64,000 bases of DNA from Flavobacterium sp. ENC (GCF_020991415.1 NZ_JAJMOY010000006.1:1-64000), one strand, 5' to 3'. Positions 19,105 through 28,190 are shown, counted from the stretch's first letter. Program-made: numbers and translations. Notes: generated by a model not told the origin, from the letters alone.

Positions 19105-21921
19105 ATGAAAAAATATATATTTCTGGTGCATTTTCTACTTTTGGGCTTAACCCAAATGTCAGCGCAGTTTAAAACCACAATTCCGTTACGAAAAGATGTG
19201 GTACACGGGACTTTACCGAACGGAATGCAATATTTTATTCTGCATAACGAATGGCCACAAGAAAGAGCCGATTTTTATTTTGTTCAGAATGTTGGAGCTA
19301 TTTTAGAAGATGATAATCAAAACGGATTAGCACATTTTCTGGAGCACATGGCTTTTAACGGAACAGAACATTTTAAAGGAAAAGGCATGATCAATATGCT
19401 GGCCAAACACGGTGTTACCTTTGGGCGGGACATCAATGCCTATACAGCACATGATGAAACAGTTTACAATTTAAGTAATGTACCGGTTAAAAATCCCGCT
19501 TTGTTAGATTCATGTTTATATGTTTTACACGATTGGTCCGGTTTTTTATCCTTAAAAGACACCGAAATTGATGCTGAAAGAGGTGTAATCCACGAAGAAT
19601 GGCGTACAAGAAGAAATGCCGATTTAAGAATAGGATCGCAGCTTGAACCTGTCATTTACAACGGTTCAAAATACGCAAAAAGAGATGTTTTGGGTGATAT
19701 GGATCTTATAGATCATTTCAAGTACCAGCAACTAAGAGATTATTATAAAAAATGGTACCTGCCAAACCATCAGGCAGTAATTATTGTAGGAGATATAGAT
19801 CCGGCAAAAATAGAAGAGAAGGTAAAGAAAATAATGGGTTCAATTATTATGCCTTCAAATTATGCAGCACGTACTTATGAATCCATCCCGGATAATGAAA
19901 AACTTTTGTACAAACTGGCGGTAGACAAAGAAGCGCAGAAAACTTCTATCGCATTAAACTTTAAAAAGAAAAAAAAGGACGTTCAGGATCTTGCAGCATT
20001 TGAAAATAGTATTGCAGAACAATTGGCTTTACAAATGATGAATAATCGTTTTAGGGAGTATGCCGTAAATAATGAAACTGCTTTGTTGGGAGCAGGTTTA
20101 AGTTATTCAGGTTTAACACGATTAACGTCCTTTTTTACTTTGACCATAAATCCTAAAAACGGAAGATTGCTGGAAGCTTTTCAACAGGCTTACACAGAAT
20201 ATGAGAGAGCCATTCAAAATGGTTTTACGAAAGAAGAACTGGATCGTGTGAAAGAAAATATGCGAACAGGTTATGAAAATCAGTTAAAAAACAAAGATAA
20301 AATCAGTAACGAAAGCTGGGCATCGCAATTGCAGAATTACTTTTTAGAAGCTTCGCCGGTGATGAGTTTGGAAGATGAGGCCGAATTCGTAAAAATGACT
20401 TTGGCTAAAATGGATCTTACTGAAATCAATAATGTGTTTCGTGCTCTTCCAACAGAAAACAATCAGGTTTTAACGGTTTCAGGACCAGAAAAAGAAAATG
20501 TAACGTATCCTGCGGAAACGGATTATACATCAGCAATAAAAAAAATAAAAGAGCAAAAGTTAGAACCTTACACTGAAACAATTGCAAAAGCCGATTTGGT
20601 GACGGACCAACTTACCATGAAGCCAATTTCGAAAAAATTTGAACTTAAAGGAATCAAAGAAGCAAAAGGATTTGTTTTAGAAAACGGCGCCAAAGTAATT
20701 ATTTATCCAACAGCTTTAGCACAAGATCAGATTCTGTTTTCTGCTTTTAGTCCGGGTGGAATTTCGGTATTGCCGGAAAAAGATTTAGGATCGTCCCAAA
20801 TTGCAGCCGCTTTGGCTAAAAATTCAGGTTTAGGAGATTTTAAAGTGACCGACTTACAAAAACAGCTTTCCGGGAAAACAGTTAAAGTGAGTCCGTATAT
20901 TGGAGATTACTATGAAGGTTTTAGCGGAAGTGCCGTAAAAAAAGATTTAGAAACGCTTTTACAGCTAACCTATTTGTACTTTAAAAAGCCAAGATTTGAA
21001 ACTCAGGCCTACAAGCGGATTATCGATTACTACAGCAATGCACTCGAAAACGTAACGGAAAATAACAGTAAAATATTTGGTGATTCTATCGCTTTATTAG
21101 ATAGTAATCACAGCAAGCGGACTTTTCTTTTAAAGAAAGAAAATCTTAAAGAATTAAAATTTGATGATGCTTCTGAAATTTACAAAGAACGTATCTCTAA
21201 TGCTTCTGATTTTACTTTTGTTTTTGTTGGAAATATTGCTCAAAGTGATCTTGCAGCCATCAATAAATACTTAGGAAATCTCCCGGGAACTCAAACTCAG
21301 GAAAACTTTACGGGTCATAAAATTGGAACGGCAAAAGGATTTTCTAAAGAAAAACTGATCAGGGAAATGAGTGTTCCTAAAACTAGTATTTATGTGCATC
21401 TGGAAAATAAAAATGTAACATTTTCAGTGAAAAACCAGATTATGGCATACATGCTTTCCCAATTATTAGACAAACGCTATTTGGATCAAATCAGAGAAGA
21501 CGAGGGAGGAAGTTATGGAGTGCAAACGGAGAGTTCATTGTCTAAAAATCCATCTCCGGTTTTTTCTCTTCGTGTAAGCTTTGACTGTAATCCTGAAAAA
21601 GACAGCAAACTGCTGCAAATTGTCTATACCGAGCTTGATAATATTGTCAAAAATAATGTTTCAGATAAAGATTTATCAGACATAAAAGAAGATTTGATAA
21701 AAAGCAATCAGCAGAACATTAAGTCAAATTCGTATTGGATGAATACTATTGTTGATCAGCTAAAGACAAATGATAAATTCATAAGCAATACTGAATATGA
21801 GAAATTAATTAAGAGCATTTCGGTAAAAGATATAAAAAAATATGCAGGAGAAGTAGTACCGGGCGCTGATAAAGTCGAGGTTGTAATGCAGCCTAAAACA
21901 GCTCAAAATGCGTCAAAATAG
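19105..21921 (+). CDS. M16 family zinc metallopeptidase (pitrilysin/insulinase-like)
   Basis: 938 residues with a signal peptide ending QMSAQ. The zinc motif HxxEH is present as HFLEH (H77, E80, H81), with the downstream glutamate in ERGVIHEEW. Two M16 halves are visible: an active N-terminal half and an inactive C-terminal half with DQIREDEGGSYGVQTESS. This is the standard one-chain pitrilysin layout. Enzymes of this family degrade peptides enclosed in their chamber. It follows the S9 peptidase after a 260-base gap and may have its own promoter. Confidence 0.9.
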   Translation: MKKYIFLVHFLLLGLTQMSAQFKTTIPLRKDVVHGTLPNGMQYFILHNEWPQERADFYFVQNVGAILEDDNQNGLAHFLEHMAFNGTEHFKGKGMINMLAKHGVTFGRDINAYTAHDETVYNLSNVPVKNPALLDSCLYVLHDWSGFLSLKDTEIDAERGVIHEEWRTRRNADLRIGSQLEPVIYNGSKYAKRDVLGDMDLIDHFKYQQLRDYYKKWYLPNHQAVIIVGDIDPAKIEEKVKKIMGSIIMPSNYAARTYESIPDNEKLLYKLAVDKEAQKTSIALNFKKKKKDVQDLAAFENSIAEQLALQMMNNRFREYAVNNETALLGAGLSYSGLTRLTSFFTLTINPKNGRLLEAFQQAYTEYERAIQNGFTKEELDRVKENMRTGYENQLKNKDKISNESWASQLQNYFLEASPVMSLEDEAEFVKMTLAKMDLTEINNVFRALPTENNQVLTVSGPEKENVTYPAETDYTSAIKKIKEQKLEPYTETIAKADLVTDQLTMKPISKKFELKGIKEAKGFVLENGAKVIIYPTALAQDQILFSAFSPGGISVLPEKDLGSSQIAAALAKNSGLGDFKVTDLQKQLSGKTVKVSPYIGDYYEGFSGSAVKKDLETLLQLTYLYFKKPRFETQAYKRIIDYYSNALENVTENNSKIFGDSIALLDSNHSKRTFLLKKENLKELKFDDASEIYKERISNASDFTFVFVGNIAQSDLAAINKYLGNLPGTQTQENFTGHKIGTAKGFSKEKLIREMSVPKTSIYVHLENKNVTFSVKNQIMAYMLSQLLDKRYLDQIREDEGGSYGVQTESSLSKNPSPVFSLRVSFDCNPEKDSKLLQIVYTELDNIVKNNVSDKDLSDIKEDLIKSNQQNIKSNSYWMNTIVDQLKTNDKFISNTEYEKLIKSISVKDIKKYAGEVVPGADKVEVVMQPKTAQNASK

Positions 21922-22025
21922 CATTTAGCGATAAAAGAACGGCAATTCTTCACTTTAATTTTAATAGTCTTAAAAGAAAACTTACGTTTCTTTGAATTTG
22001 AATTAGTTAACGAATTTGCAGACTA

Positions 22026-22056
22026 AAAAGAGCTGCCTTGCCGGGCGGCTCTTTTA
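22026..22056 (+). terminator. Intrinsic terminator after the M16 peptidase gene
   Basis: AAAAGAGC (22026-22033) pairs with GCTCTTTT (22048-22055). The stem extends inward through TGCC/GGCG with one wobble, and the 3' arm itself supplies the T run. It lies about 105 bases after the M16 stop. Confidence 0.75.
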
Positions 22057-22194
22057 AATAAATATCGGAATACTGTTCAGCTCAGTACAGCAATTAGGTA
22101 AACGCAATGATCATGAACCTCATTAAAAATAACATACAAATACATCAAAAATAAATAGAAGCATAAAATTGGAAGATTATGTTTTTATGGACGG
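22057..22194. other. Non-coding stretch between two terminators
   Basis: No ORF with coding character was found in the 470 bases between the M16 stop and the TetR start. The 138 bases here are bracketed by a terminator on the left (22026-22056) and a second one on the right (22195-22226) that has no gene in front of it. A small transcript is possible but no promoter was confidently seen. Confidence 0.3.
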
Positions 22195-22226
22195 CCCGTC
22201 TTTTCATTGTAAAAGGCGGGTTTTTT
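22195..22226 (+). terminator. Orphan intrinsic terminator
   Basis: CCCGTCTTTT (22195-22204) pairs over 10 positions (one G-U) with AAAAGGCGGG (22211-22220), loop CATTGT, followed by six T. This is a textbook terminator, but the nearest upstream gene already has one, so it may end a small RNA. Confidence 0.75.
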
Positions 22227-22335
22227 GCATCCGTGATTCAAAAATCCTTAAAAAAAGGCGTTTTGATGATTTTCAGATCTAAAACGGGGATAGCAAGATA
22301 CTTGTGTGTTTTTAAAAAAAAAGCATTAAAAAATC

Positions 22336-22380
22336 TTGGTTTTTAAAAGAAAGATTTTATTTTTGTATCGATCAATACAA
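22336..22380 (+). promoter_or_regulatory. TetR-gene promoter overlapped by an 18-bp palindromic operator
   Basis: TTG at 22336-22338, 19 bases of spacing and TATTTTTG at 22358-22365 match the phylum's promoter consensus exactly. The near-perfect palindrome TTGTATCGATCAATACAA (22363-22380) overlaps the -7 element and the likely transcription start, as expected for autorepression. The same half-sites recur at 22990 and 23066. Confidence 0.7.
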
Positions 22381-22390
22381 TAATGCTGTT

Positions 22391-22972
22391 ATGAGAGGAA
22401 GGCCTACGATTTTTAAAGAACAGGAACTGCTGGAAAAGGCACAGCATGTTTTCTGGCAGAAAGGGTATACGGCAACTTCATTGGAAGATTTGCTAAAAGC
22501 CATGCAGATTGGAAGCGGCAGTTTTTATAATACTTTCAAAGGAGGCAAAAAGGAATTGTTTTCCAGGGCTATTCAACAGAGAAGAGAAGCTTTCGCCGAG
22601 TTTAAGGCCATCGTTGATGCAAGTGCAGCGCCACTTGAAGTGATTAAAGATTTTTACCGCTCGCTGGCGGATTCTGACAAACAGACCCACTTGCAGGGCT
22701 GTCTGATTGTTAATACGGTTACAGAGATGACTTTTGTAGATGAGTTGCTGGAGAAAGAAGCAGTAAAGGTTTTAAAAGAAGTGGAACAAATGTATACGGC
22801 TGTCATTGCTAAAGCGCAAAAGGACGGAATCATGAAAAATAAGACCAACGCAGAGATTCTGGGACGTTACTTAATAACCTTCTGGAACGGATTTAATGCG
22901 ACAAGACGTATGTATCCCGACAATACAATTCTTAAAGCCCAAATAGAAATGCAGCTTAGTATATTGAGCTAA
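22391..22972 (+). CDS. TetR/AcrR-family transcriptional regulator
   Basis: 193 residues. The N-terminal helix-turn-helix is clear (RGRPTIFKEQELLEKAQHVFWQKGY then TSLEDLLKAMQIGSGSFYNTF). The C-terminal ligand-binding half (about 70-193) resembles TetR_C_11/YjdC-like regulators (LQGCLIVNTVTEM). It precedes an SDR gene, and both promoters carry the same palindrome, so it probably represses itself and the oxidoreductase. The inducer is unknown; such pairs often answer quinones, aldehydes or other reactive small molecules. Confidence 0.9.
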   Translation: MRGRPTIFKEQELLEKAQHVFWQKGYTATSLEDLLKAMQIGSGSFYNTFKGGKKELFSRAIQQRREAFAEFKAIVDASAAPLEVIKDFYRSLADSDKQTHLQGCLIVNTVTEMTFVDELLEKEAVKVLKEVEQMYTAVIAKAQKDGIMKNKTNAEILGRYLITFWNGFNATRRMYPDNTILKAQIEMQLSILS

Positions 22973-22989
22973 GTTTTTTTTATTTTTTT

Positions 22990-23007
22990 TTGTAACAATC
23001 AATACAA
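22990..23007 (+). promoter_or_regulatory. Second copy of the TetR palindrome
   Basis: TTGTAACAATCAATACAA keeps the outer TTGTA/TACAA half-sites and ATCAATACAA in full, with the same 18-bp length as the copy at 22363. It lies just after the TetR stop. Confidence 0.6.
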
Positions 23008-23065
23008 AATAAATTAACCTGTTTTTATTGAATAGTGACAGCAGCAGATCTTTTCAAGATCATTT

Positions 23066-23083
23066 TTGTAGTAATCAATACAA
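23066..23083 (+). promoter_or_regulatory. Third copy of the TetR palindrome, at the SDR gene start
   Basis: TTGTAGTAATCAATACAA lies 11 bases before the SDR ATG, and its left arm overlaps CATTTTTG, a 7/8 match to the -7 element. Copies two and three are 76 bases apart, close to seven helical turns, which would allow cooperative binding. Confidence 0.65.
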
Positions 23084-23094
23084 AATAATATATA

Positions 23095-23886
23095 ATGGAT
23101 TTACAATTACAGTCAAAGACCGCTTTTATCAGCGGTTCTACTCAGGGCATAGGTTATGCCATTGCCCAACAGCTTCTTGCTGAAGGTGCCACTGTTATCA
23201 TAAACGGTAGAAACCAGGCTAAAATCGATGCCGCTATTCAAAAACTCAGGCAAGAAATACCGCAGGCAGAAGTGTTGGGTATAGCTGCTGATTTTTCAGA
23301 TGTGGAGCAGGTTAATGCTTTAATAGGCACTTTGCCACAGGTGGATATTCTGATTCATAATGTTGGGGTTTTTGAACTCAGGGATTTTATAGACATTACA
23401 GATGAGCAATGGTTATCAATATTTGAGATTAATGTCATGAGCAGCATCAGGCTCTCAAGAGTATTGTTCCCAAAAATGATGGAAAGAGGCTGGGGCAGGG
23501 TGCTGTTTATCAGCAGTGAATCCGGAGTCAATATTCCAGAGAACATGATCCATTACGGAATGACCAAAACCGCTTTGCTTTCCATTAGCAACGGCCTTTC
23601 CAAACTCACAAAAAATACTCAGGTTACGGTTAACTCTATCGTAGGAGGGCCTACGTATTCCGATGGTGTTGCAGAGGTGGTGTCACGGATTGCCAGGGCA
23701 CAACAGCTGTCAGAGGCACAAATGAAAGAACTTGTTATACAAAATACCAATCCAACCTCACTTCTTCAGCGTTTTATTAATCCTTCTGAAATCGCTAACA
23801 TGGCAGTGTATCTCTGCAGTCCTTTATCCTCAGCAACCAACGGAGCAGTTACCAGAGTAGATGGCGGTGTGCTAACTGCGCTATAA
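23095..23886 (+). CDS. Short-chain dehydrogenase/reductase (SDR)
   Basis: 263 residues, the usual SDR size. The cofactor motif is FISGSTQGIG, with NGRN following beta-2, which suggests NADP(H). The catalytic residues are in SSESG and YGMTK (YxxxK). HNVG replaces the common NNAG. No signal peptide, so cytoplasmic. The substrate cannot be deduced. The TetR gene upstream with shared operator copies suggests inducible reduction of a small carbonyl compound. Confidence 0.85.
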   Translation: MDLQLQSKTAFISGSTQGIGYAIAQQLLAEGATVIINGRNQAKIDAAIQKLRQEIPQAEVLGIAADFSDVEQVNALIGTLPQVDILIHNVGVFELRDFIDITDEQWLSIFEINVMSSIRLSRVLFPKMMERGWGRVLFISSESGVNIPENMIHYGMTKTALLSISNGLSKLTKNTQVTVNSIVGGPTYSDGVAEVVSRIARAQQLSEAQMKELVIQNTNPTSLLQRFINPSEIANMAVYLCSPLSSATNGAVTRVDGGVLTAL

Positions 23887-24054
23887 TAATTATGAATTAA
23901 CAATCTTTAAATAACAAAAGTTCAAAAATTGGAGAATCCACGGGAGATGTGCATAATTGCAGTGGTTCCCATTGTTTTTCATGATTTCAGCGATATAGAT
24001 TTTTCTTCTTACAGCTTATCAACGGACAGGATAAGCTTGTATTTCGTTCAGCTT

Positions 24055-24081
24055 AATTGCGTCCGCATTGCGGACGCAATT
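24055..24081. terminator. Bidirectional terminator between convergent genes
   Basis: AATTGCGTCCGC (24055-24066) pairs perfectly with GCGGACGCAATT (24070-24081) around a 3-base loop. It lies between the SDR gene (+) and the GH3 gene (-). T or A runs on the flanks are short, so strength is uncertain. Confidence 0.65.
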
Positions 24082-24121
24082 TGAAATTATAAATTGGTTC
24101 TTAACAGGATGTCATACCTGC

Positions 24122-26749
24122 TTAGTTCTCTATTTCAATAATTTGGGACAGGATGTTACTTTTTATTGGATTTTTTTCATCTGGCTGAGCACCGCCAACA
24201 GTAAGTTTAACTTTACCTTCGTATTGCTTTAACTTTCCTTCGGCAGTCACATAACAAAGGTCTTCAGGGGACAGATTAAAAGTGATGGTCTTGCTTTCGT
24301 CTGGTTTTAAATTAAAACGTTCAAATCCTTTTAGACTTTTCAGTGGTGCTTTTACAGACGGATTCTGATTGATGATATACAATTGGGCCACTTCTTCGCC
24401 TTCTGTTTTGCCGGTATTGGTTATTTTTACCGACACCGGAACAATTTCATTCTTTTTTATTTTAGAAGGAATAGTTAACTGATCGTATTTAAAAGAAGTA
24501 TAGCTCAAACCATATCCAAAACCAAAAAGGGGCATCCCCCTAAAATAGCGATACGTTTTGTTGTCCATACTGTAATCAACAAACGAAGACAAGTCTGAAT
24601 CGCTTTTGTAAAAAGTGACAGGCAGTCTTCCTGCCGGATTATAATCTCCAAACAGAATATCGGCTACTGCAGTTCCTGTCGCCTGACCGCCGTACCACGC
24701 ATTCAGCACTGCAGGAATGTTTTCTGCTTCCCACGGAATTGCAATGGCACTTCCTGTCATCATTACAAAAACAACTGGTTTTCCTGAGCTTTTTAGTGCC
24801 TTCATTAATTGAGTTTGTACTTCAGGAAGCAGAATAGAAGTACGGTCACCACCGGAAAAGCCCGGAAAATTAACCGGCATTTCTTCTCCTTCAAGTTGAG
24901 GTGATATGCCTCCGACAAATATAAAAGCATCGGCATCTTTGTTTCGGTCCGTTAATTTCGCAAAATCAGTTTTTACAAAATTTCCGGTGCGTAAGGCTAC
25001 GTTTGCTTTTCCTTCGCCCTGCCAGTATTCTAAAACTAGCTTATAAACTGTATTTTTTTTGGTCGTTAACTGAAAAGTTTTTTCTCCCCATCTGTTTTTT
25101 TTCCAGGCGTTTACGACTTCTTTTCCATCAATTAGAAAACGATAGCCGTCATCAGCGCTAAGTTCGAATGTAACAGAACCGTCTTTGTCTGCAGTAAAGT
25201 TTGTGGTATAACGCGCAGAGAAATGATTGGCCTTAATATTTTTCAGAACAGCTTCGCCTTCCTGCCAAAAGTTATTAATTTCCGGTTCCGTTCTTACCGC
25301 AACAGGACTTCCTGATAAATCAACATTGTCAAAATATTCTGCTTTAAACCCCGCTTTTCCTTCGTAGTGATATTGATTTTTCAGATTTTGATAGACTAAT
25401 AAAGTATCATTGGTAAAATTAATTGCCTGTTCATAAACAACTTCCGTACTATTGCCCAGTTTTTCTTTGATTCCATTTAAAACCGTTGTCAATTTACCGG
25501 GAGTTCCATTGTAATTTCCTAATATTGAAATAGCATTATCTGCATTAGGCCCCAGAACTACAATCTTTTTTAATTTTTTGCTCAGCGGCAATATATTTTT
25601 TTCATTGCGTAGTAAAACCATTGATGCTCTGGCCATTTGTAACGCATGCTGACCATGCTCGGGACTTTCGAGAACAGATGCAGGTGTCTGTGCATACCTG
25701 ACCATGGCAACAGGATCAAACATACCGAGCCTGAATCGGATCATAAAAAGTCTTTTTACCGAAATGTCTATTTGTTTTTCACTGATTTTTCCATTTTTTA
25801 CTGCCTGAACCAAAGCTTTGTAAGCATCCGTACCACAGTCAATATCGGTGCCGTGAAAAACAGCATCTGCTGAAGCTGATTCAGCATCAGGATGCGTTTT
25901 ATGGTTCTTAAAAAAATCGTCAATTGCCCAACAGTCTGAGGTTACGTAACCCTCAAATTTCCATTGATTACGTAAAATATCTGTCATCAGAACGTCACTC
26001 GCGCAGCACGGCTGTGTTCTGAAAGCATTGTAAGCACACATCACGCCGGCTACTTTTGATCCTGTTATTAATTTTTGAAACGCAGGAAGATAGGTATCCC
26101 AAAGCTCATAAGGCGTTACATCCACATCAAAAGTATGGCGCAACGATTCCGGACCGCTGTGTACGGCATAATGTTTGGCACATGCCGCTGCTTTTAAGTA
26201 TTTAGGATCGTCGCCCTGAAGTCCTCTCACAAAGGAATCGCCTAGTATACCGGTCAGGTACGGATCTTCACCGTAGGTTTCCTGACCGCGTCCCCAACGC
26301 GGATCACGAAAAATATTAATATTCGGTGTCCAGTATGTGAGTCCCATATAACGCTCATTTGTTCGGTTTAATTCTAAGGCTTTATTGTAAATTGCTCTTC
26401 CTTCCAAAGCTGAATAATCGGCCATTTTAAAAAGAGAATTTCTATCGAATGTCGCCGCCATGGCAATCGCCTGCGGGTAAACCGTTGTTTTAAAAGGAGT
26501 CCGTGCTACACCATGTAAAGTTTCATTCCACCAGTCGTAAGCAATTATGCCAAGACGTGGAATTGCGGGAGATGCATTCAGCATTTGAGAAACTTTTTCT
26601 TCCAGAGTCAGCCGGCCCACAAGATCATCTACCCGTTCTTCAAAAGAGAGGTTAGGGTTCTGAAATAAAAATTTTCCTGATTTTTCTTGTCCAAAGCAAA
26701 AAAACGTAATAAAAAGTAATAACAGGTATCCGGATTTTGGTGATTTCAT
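24122..26749 (-). CDS. GH3 family beta-glycosidase with PA14 insert (probable beta-xylosidase/glucosidase)
   Basis: 875 residues from the ATG at 26749, which starts a signal peptide (MKSPKSGYLLLLFITFFCFGQ). A longer frame from 26893 would place the LacI-type operator inside the coding region, so it is rejected. GH3 N-terminal barrel: PRLGIIAYDWWNETLHG, DPRWGRGQETYGEDPYL, and the nucleophile in VTSDCWAIDDF (D272). The GH3 C-domain is split by a PA14 domain (AEYFDNVDLSG to about VNAWKKNRWGEK), followed by a fibronectin III-like end. By context it removes xylose from xylooligosaccharides. It is divergent from the LacI gene, with a perfect operator 52 bases upstream of its ATG. Confidence 0.9.
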   Translation of the reverse strand: MKSPKSGYLLLLFITFFCFGQEKSGKFLFQNPNLSFEERVDDLVGRLTLEEKVSQMLNASPAIPRLGIIAYDWWNETLHGVARTPFKTTVYPQAIAMAATFDRNSLFKMADYSALEGRAIYNKALELNRTNERYMGLTYWTPNINIFRDPRWGRGQETYGEDPYLTGILGDSFVRGLQGDDPKYLKAAACAKHYAVHSGPESLRHTFDVDVTPYELWDTYLPAFQKLITGSKVAGVMCAYNAFRTQPCCASDVLMTDILRNQWKFEGYVTSDCWAIDDFFKNHKTHPDAESASADAVFHGTDIDCGTDAYKALVQAVKNGKISEKQIDISVKRLFMIRFRLGMFDPVAMVRYAQTPASVLESPEHGQHALQMARASMVLLRNEKNILPLSKKLKKIVVLGPNADNAISILGNYNGTPGKLTTVLNGIKEKLGNSTEVVYEQAINFTNDTLLVYQNLKNQYHYEGKAGFKAEYFDNVDLSGSPVAVRTEPEINNFWQEGEAVLKNIKANHFSARYTTNFTADKDGSVTFELSADDGYRFLIDGKEVVNAWKKNRWGEKTFQLTTKKNTVYKLVLEYWQGEGKANVALRTGNFVKTDFAKLTDRNKDADAFIFVGGISPQLEGEEMPVNFPGFSGGDRTSILLPEVQTQLMKALKSSGKPVVFVMMTGSAIAIPWEAENIPAVLNAWYGGQATGTAVADILFGDYNPAGRLPVTFYKSDSDLSSFVDYSMDNKTYRYFRGMPLFGFGYGLSYTSFKYDQLTIPSKIKKNEIVPVSVKITNTGKTEGEEVAQLYIINQNPSVKAPLKSLKGFERFNLKPDESKTITFNLSPEDLCYVTAEGKLKQYEGKVKLTVGGAQPDEKNPIKSNILSQIIEIEN

Positions 26750-26801
26750 AAGCTTTTTGGTTTTACAATTTTTAAAATGCAGCATAACAGTAAGTAAACA
26801 A

Positions 26802-26813
26802 ACAACCGATTGT
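26802..26813 (-). promoter_or_regulatory. LacI-type operator in the GH3/LacI divergent region
   Basis: ACAACCGATTGT has a central CG and symmetric ACAAY/RTTGT arms, as typical for LacI-family regulators. It lies in the 244-base gap between the GH3 and LacI start codons and is closer to GH3. Identical 12-mers occur at 33820 and 41350. Confidence 0.7.
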
Positions 26814-26993
26814 GTAAAGAAACATAATTTTTTATAATAAAAAAAATATGTTTTGAATAGGGCTGCAAGCAATAATTTTTGATCCTTCTCCATTGAATAT
26901 TTTAGAATAACAATTTTAGTGTGCTAAATGCGTGCACAATGAATTGATGTATCATTAAAATAATTACATTTACTGATTCTAGTATTATAAGTA

Positions 26994-28025
26994 ATGGAAG
27001 AACACAGACATGTAACGATATATGACATTGCCGAGAAGCTTAATCTTGCGACATCGACAATTTCACGGGCTTTAAAAGATCATCATACTATTAGTGATAA
27101 GACCATTAAAAAGGTGAAGCAGACAGCGAAAGAAATGGGATTTGTTCCCAATACGCTGGCGGCAGGCTTGCGTGGCAATACATCAAAAACTATTGGGATT
27201 TTAATTCCAACCATAACACAGCCCTTTTTGTCTTCTTTGATCAGTGGTATCGAAATTACCGCTCAAAAATCTGAATATTCAGTTATTATTATGCAGTCGC
27301 ATGATTCGTACGAAATGGAAGTGAATCTGGCTAAATCCTTATATAGTAACAGAGTAAGCGGAGTGATCTGTTCTCTTGCTATGGAGACAAAGGATACAGC
27401 TCATTTTAAACAATTTTCCAATAACAATATTCCCCTTGTATTTGTAGACAGGGTTCCGAGAGATTATGATACGTTTCGGGTCGTTATAAATAATTACCTG
27501 GCGGGATACAAAGCAACAAAACATCTTATTGAACAAGGCTGCAAAAGAATTGCACATTTAACTGCGGGATCAGAATTCGGGACACTTTATAATGAGCGCA
27601 AAAGGGGATATATGGATGCTTTATTGGAGCACGAACTTCCTGTTGATGAAAAGCTGATTATAAATTTAAAGGAAATGACCTATGAAGATGGGGTAAAGGC
27701 CTGTAATCAATTATTTGATTTAAAGGTGCGTCCCGATGGTCTTTTCGCGCCCGGAGATATTTTGGCTGTAAGTGCTGTACAGACAGCTAAAAAAAGAGGA
27801 ATTAAAATACCGGAAGATTTCGCGGTAATTGGTTTTAACGACGATCCAATCTCTAAGATTATAGAACCGAATATTTCAACTATAACGCATCCGGCTGAAA
27901 AAATGGGCAAAGCAGCAGCTGAACTAATTATTAAAAACCTGAAATCGGTTAAGGAAGAAGATGCCAAAGAAATTACGTTTTTAAATACACAAGTTCTTGT
28001 GCGTGAATCCTCTAAGAGGATTTAG
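26994..28025 (+). CDS. LacI-family transcriptional regulator of the xylan locus
   Basis: 343 residues. The N-terminal helix-turn-helix reads VTIYDIAEKLNLATSTISRAL, followed by the hinge region NTLAAGLRGN. The periplasmic-binding-protein-like effector domain spans about 60-340 (TIGILIPTITQPF, VSGVICSLAMETKD, GFNDDPISKIIEP). It is surrounded by xylan-degradation genes, and repeated copies of a LacI-style palindrome precede their operons, so it is the best candidate to bind them. The effector is probably a xylan-derived sugar; not shown by sequence. Confidence 0.92.
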   Translation: MEEHRHVTIYDIAEKLNLATSTISRALKDHHTISDKTIKKVKQTAKEMGFVPNTLAAGLRGNTSKTIGILIPTITQPFLSSLISGIEITAQKSEYSVIIMQSHDSYEMEVNLAKSLYSNRVSGVICSLAMETKDTAHFKQFSNNNIPLVFVDRVPRDYDTFRVVINNYLAGYKATKHLIEQGCKRIAHLTAGSEFGTLYNERKRGYMDALLEHELPVDEKLIINLKEMTYEDGVKACNQLFDLKVRPDGLFAPGDILAVSAVQTAKKRGIKIPEDFAVIGFNDDPISKIIEPNISTITHPAEKMGKAAAELIIKNLKSVKEEDAKEITFLNTQVLVRESSKRI

Positions 28026-28046
28026 GTTCTCTTTTTAATTATATAT

Positions 28047-28078
28047 AAACCTGTTAATTGCGATTAACAGGTTTTTTT
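28047..28078 (+). terminator. Intrinsic terminator after the LacI gene
   Basis: AAACCTGTTAAT (28047-28058) and ATTAACAGGTTT (28063-28074) form a 12-bp perfect stem with a TGCG loop, followed by T residues. Confidence 0.88.
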
Positions 28079-28115
28079 ATATCAAATTTTCTCCAAATCT
28101 TCTGATTTCTTTCCA

Positions 28116-28190
28116 TATAGCCCAAGGTTTCAGGCTTGGGAGACATATCGATAATCATTCTGCGTCCAACGGTTGAAACCGTTGGTTATG
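28116..28190. repeat. Paired palindromes, probable dispersed intergenic repeat
   Basis: Two hairpins lie 25 bases apart: CCCAAGG/CCTTGGG-like (28121-28140, imperfect) and the perfect CCAACGGTTGAAACCGTTGG (28166-28185), bordered by ATATAG and TTATG. The arrangement resembles the short repeated palindromic elements of Flavobacterium intergenic regions. The rest of the 374-base gap before GH67 holds only the operator at 28274 and AT-rich sequence. Confidence 0.45.

Noticed and set aside
26750..26893. 48-codon N-terminal extension of the minus-strand GH3 gene
   Set aside because: The extension is not like a signal peptide and would bury the perfect operator at 26802. The internal ATG begins a normal signal peptide.
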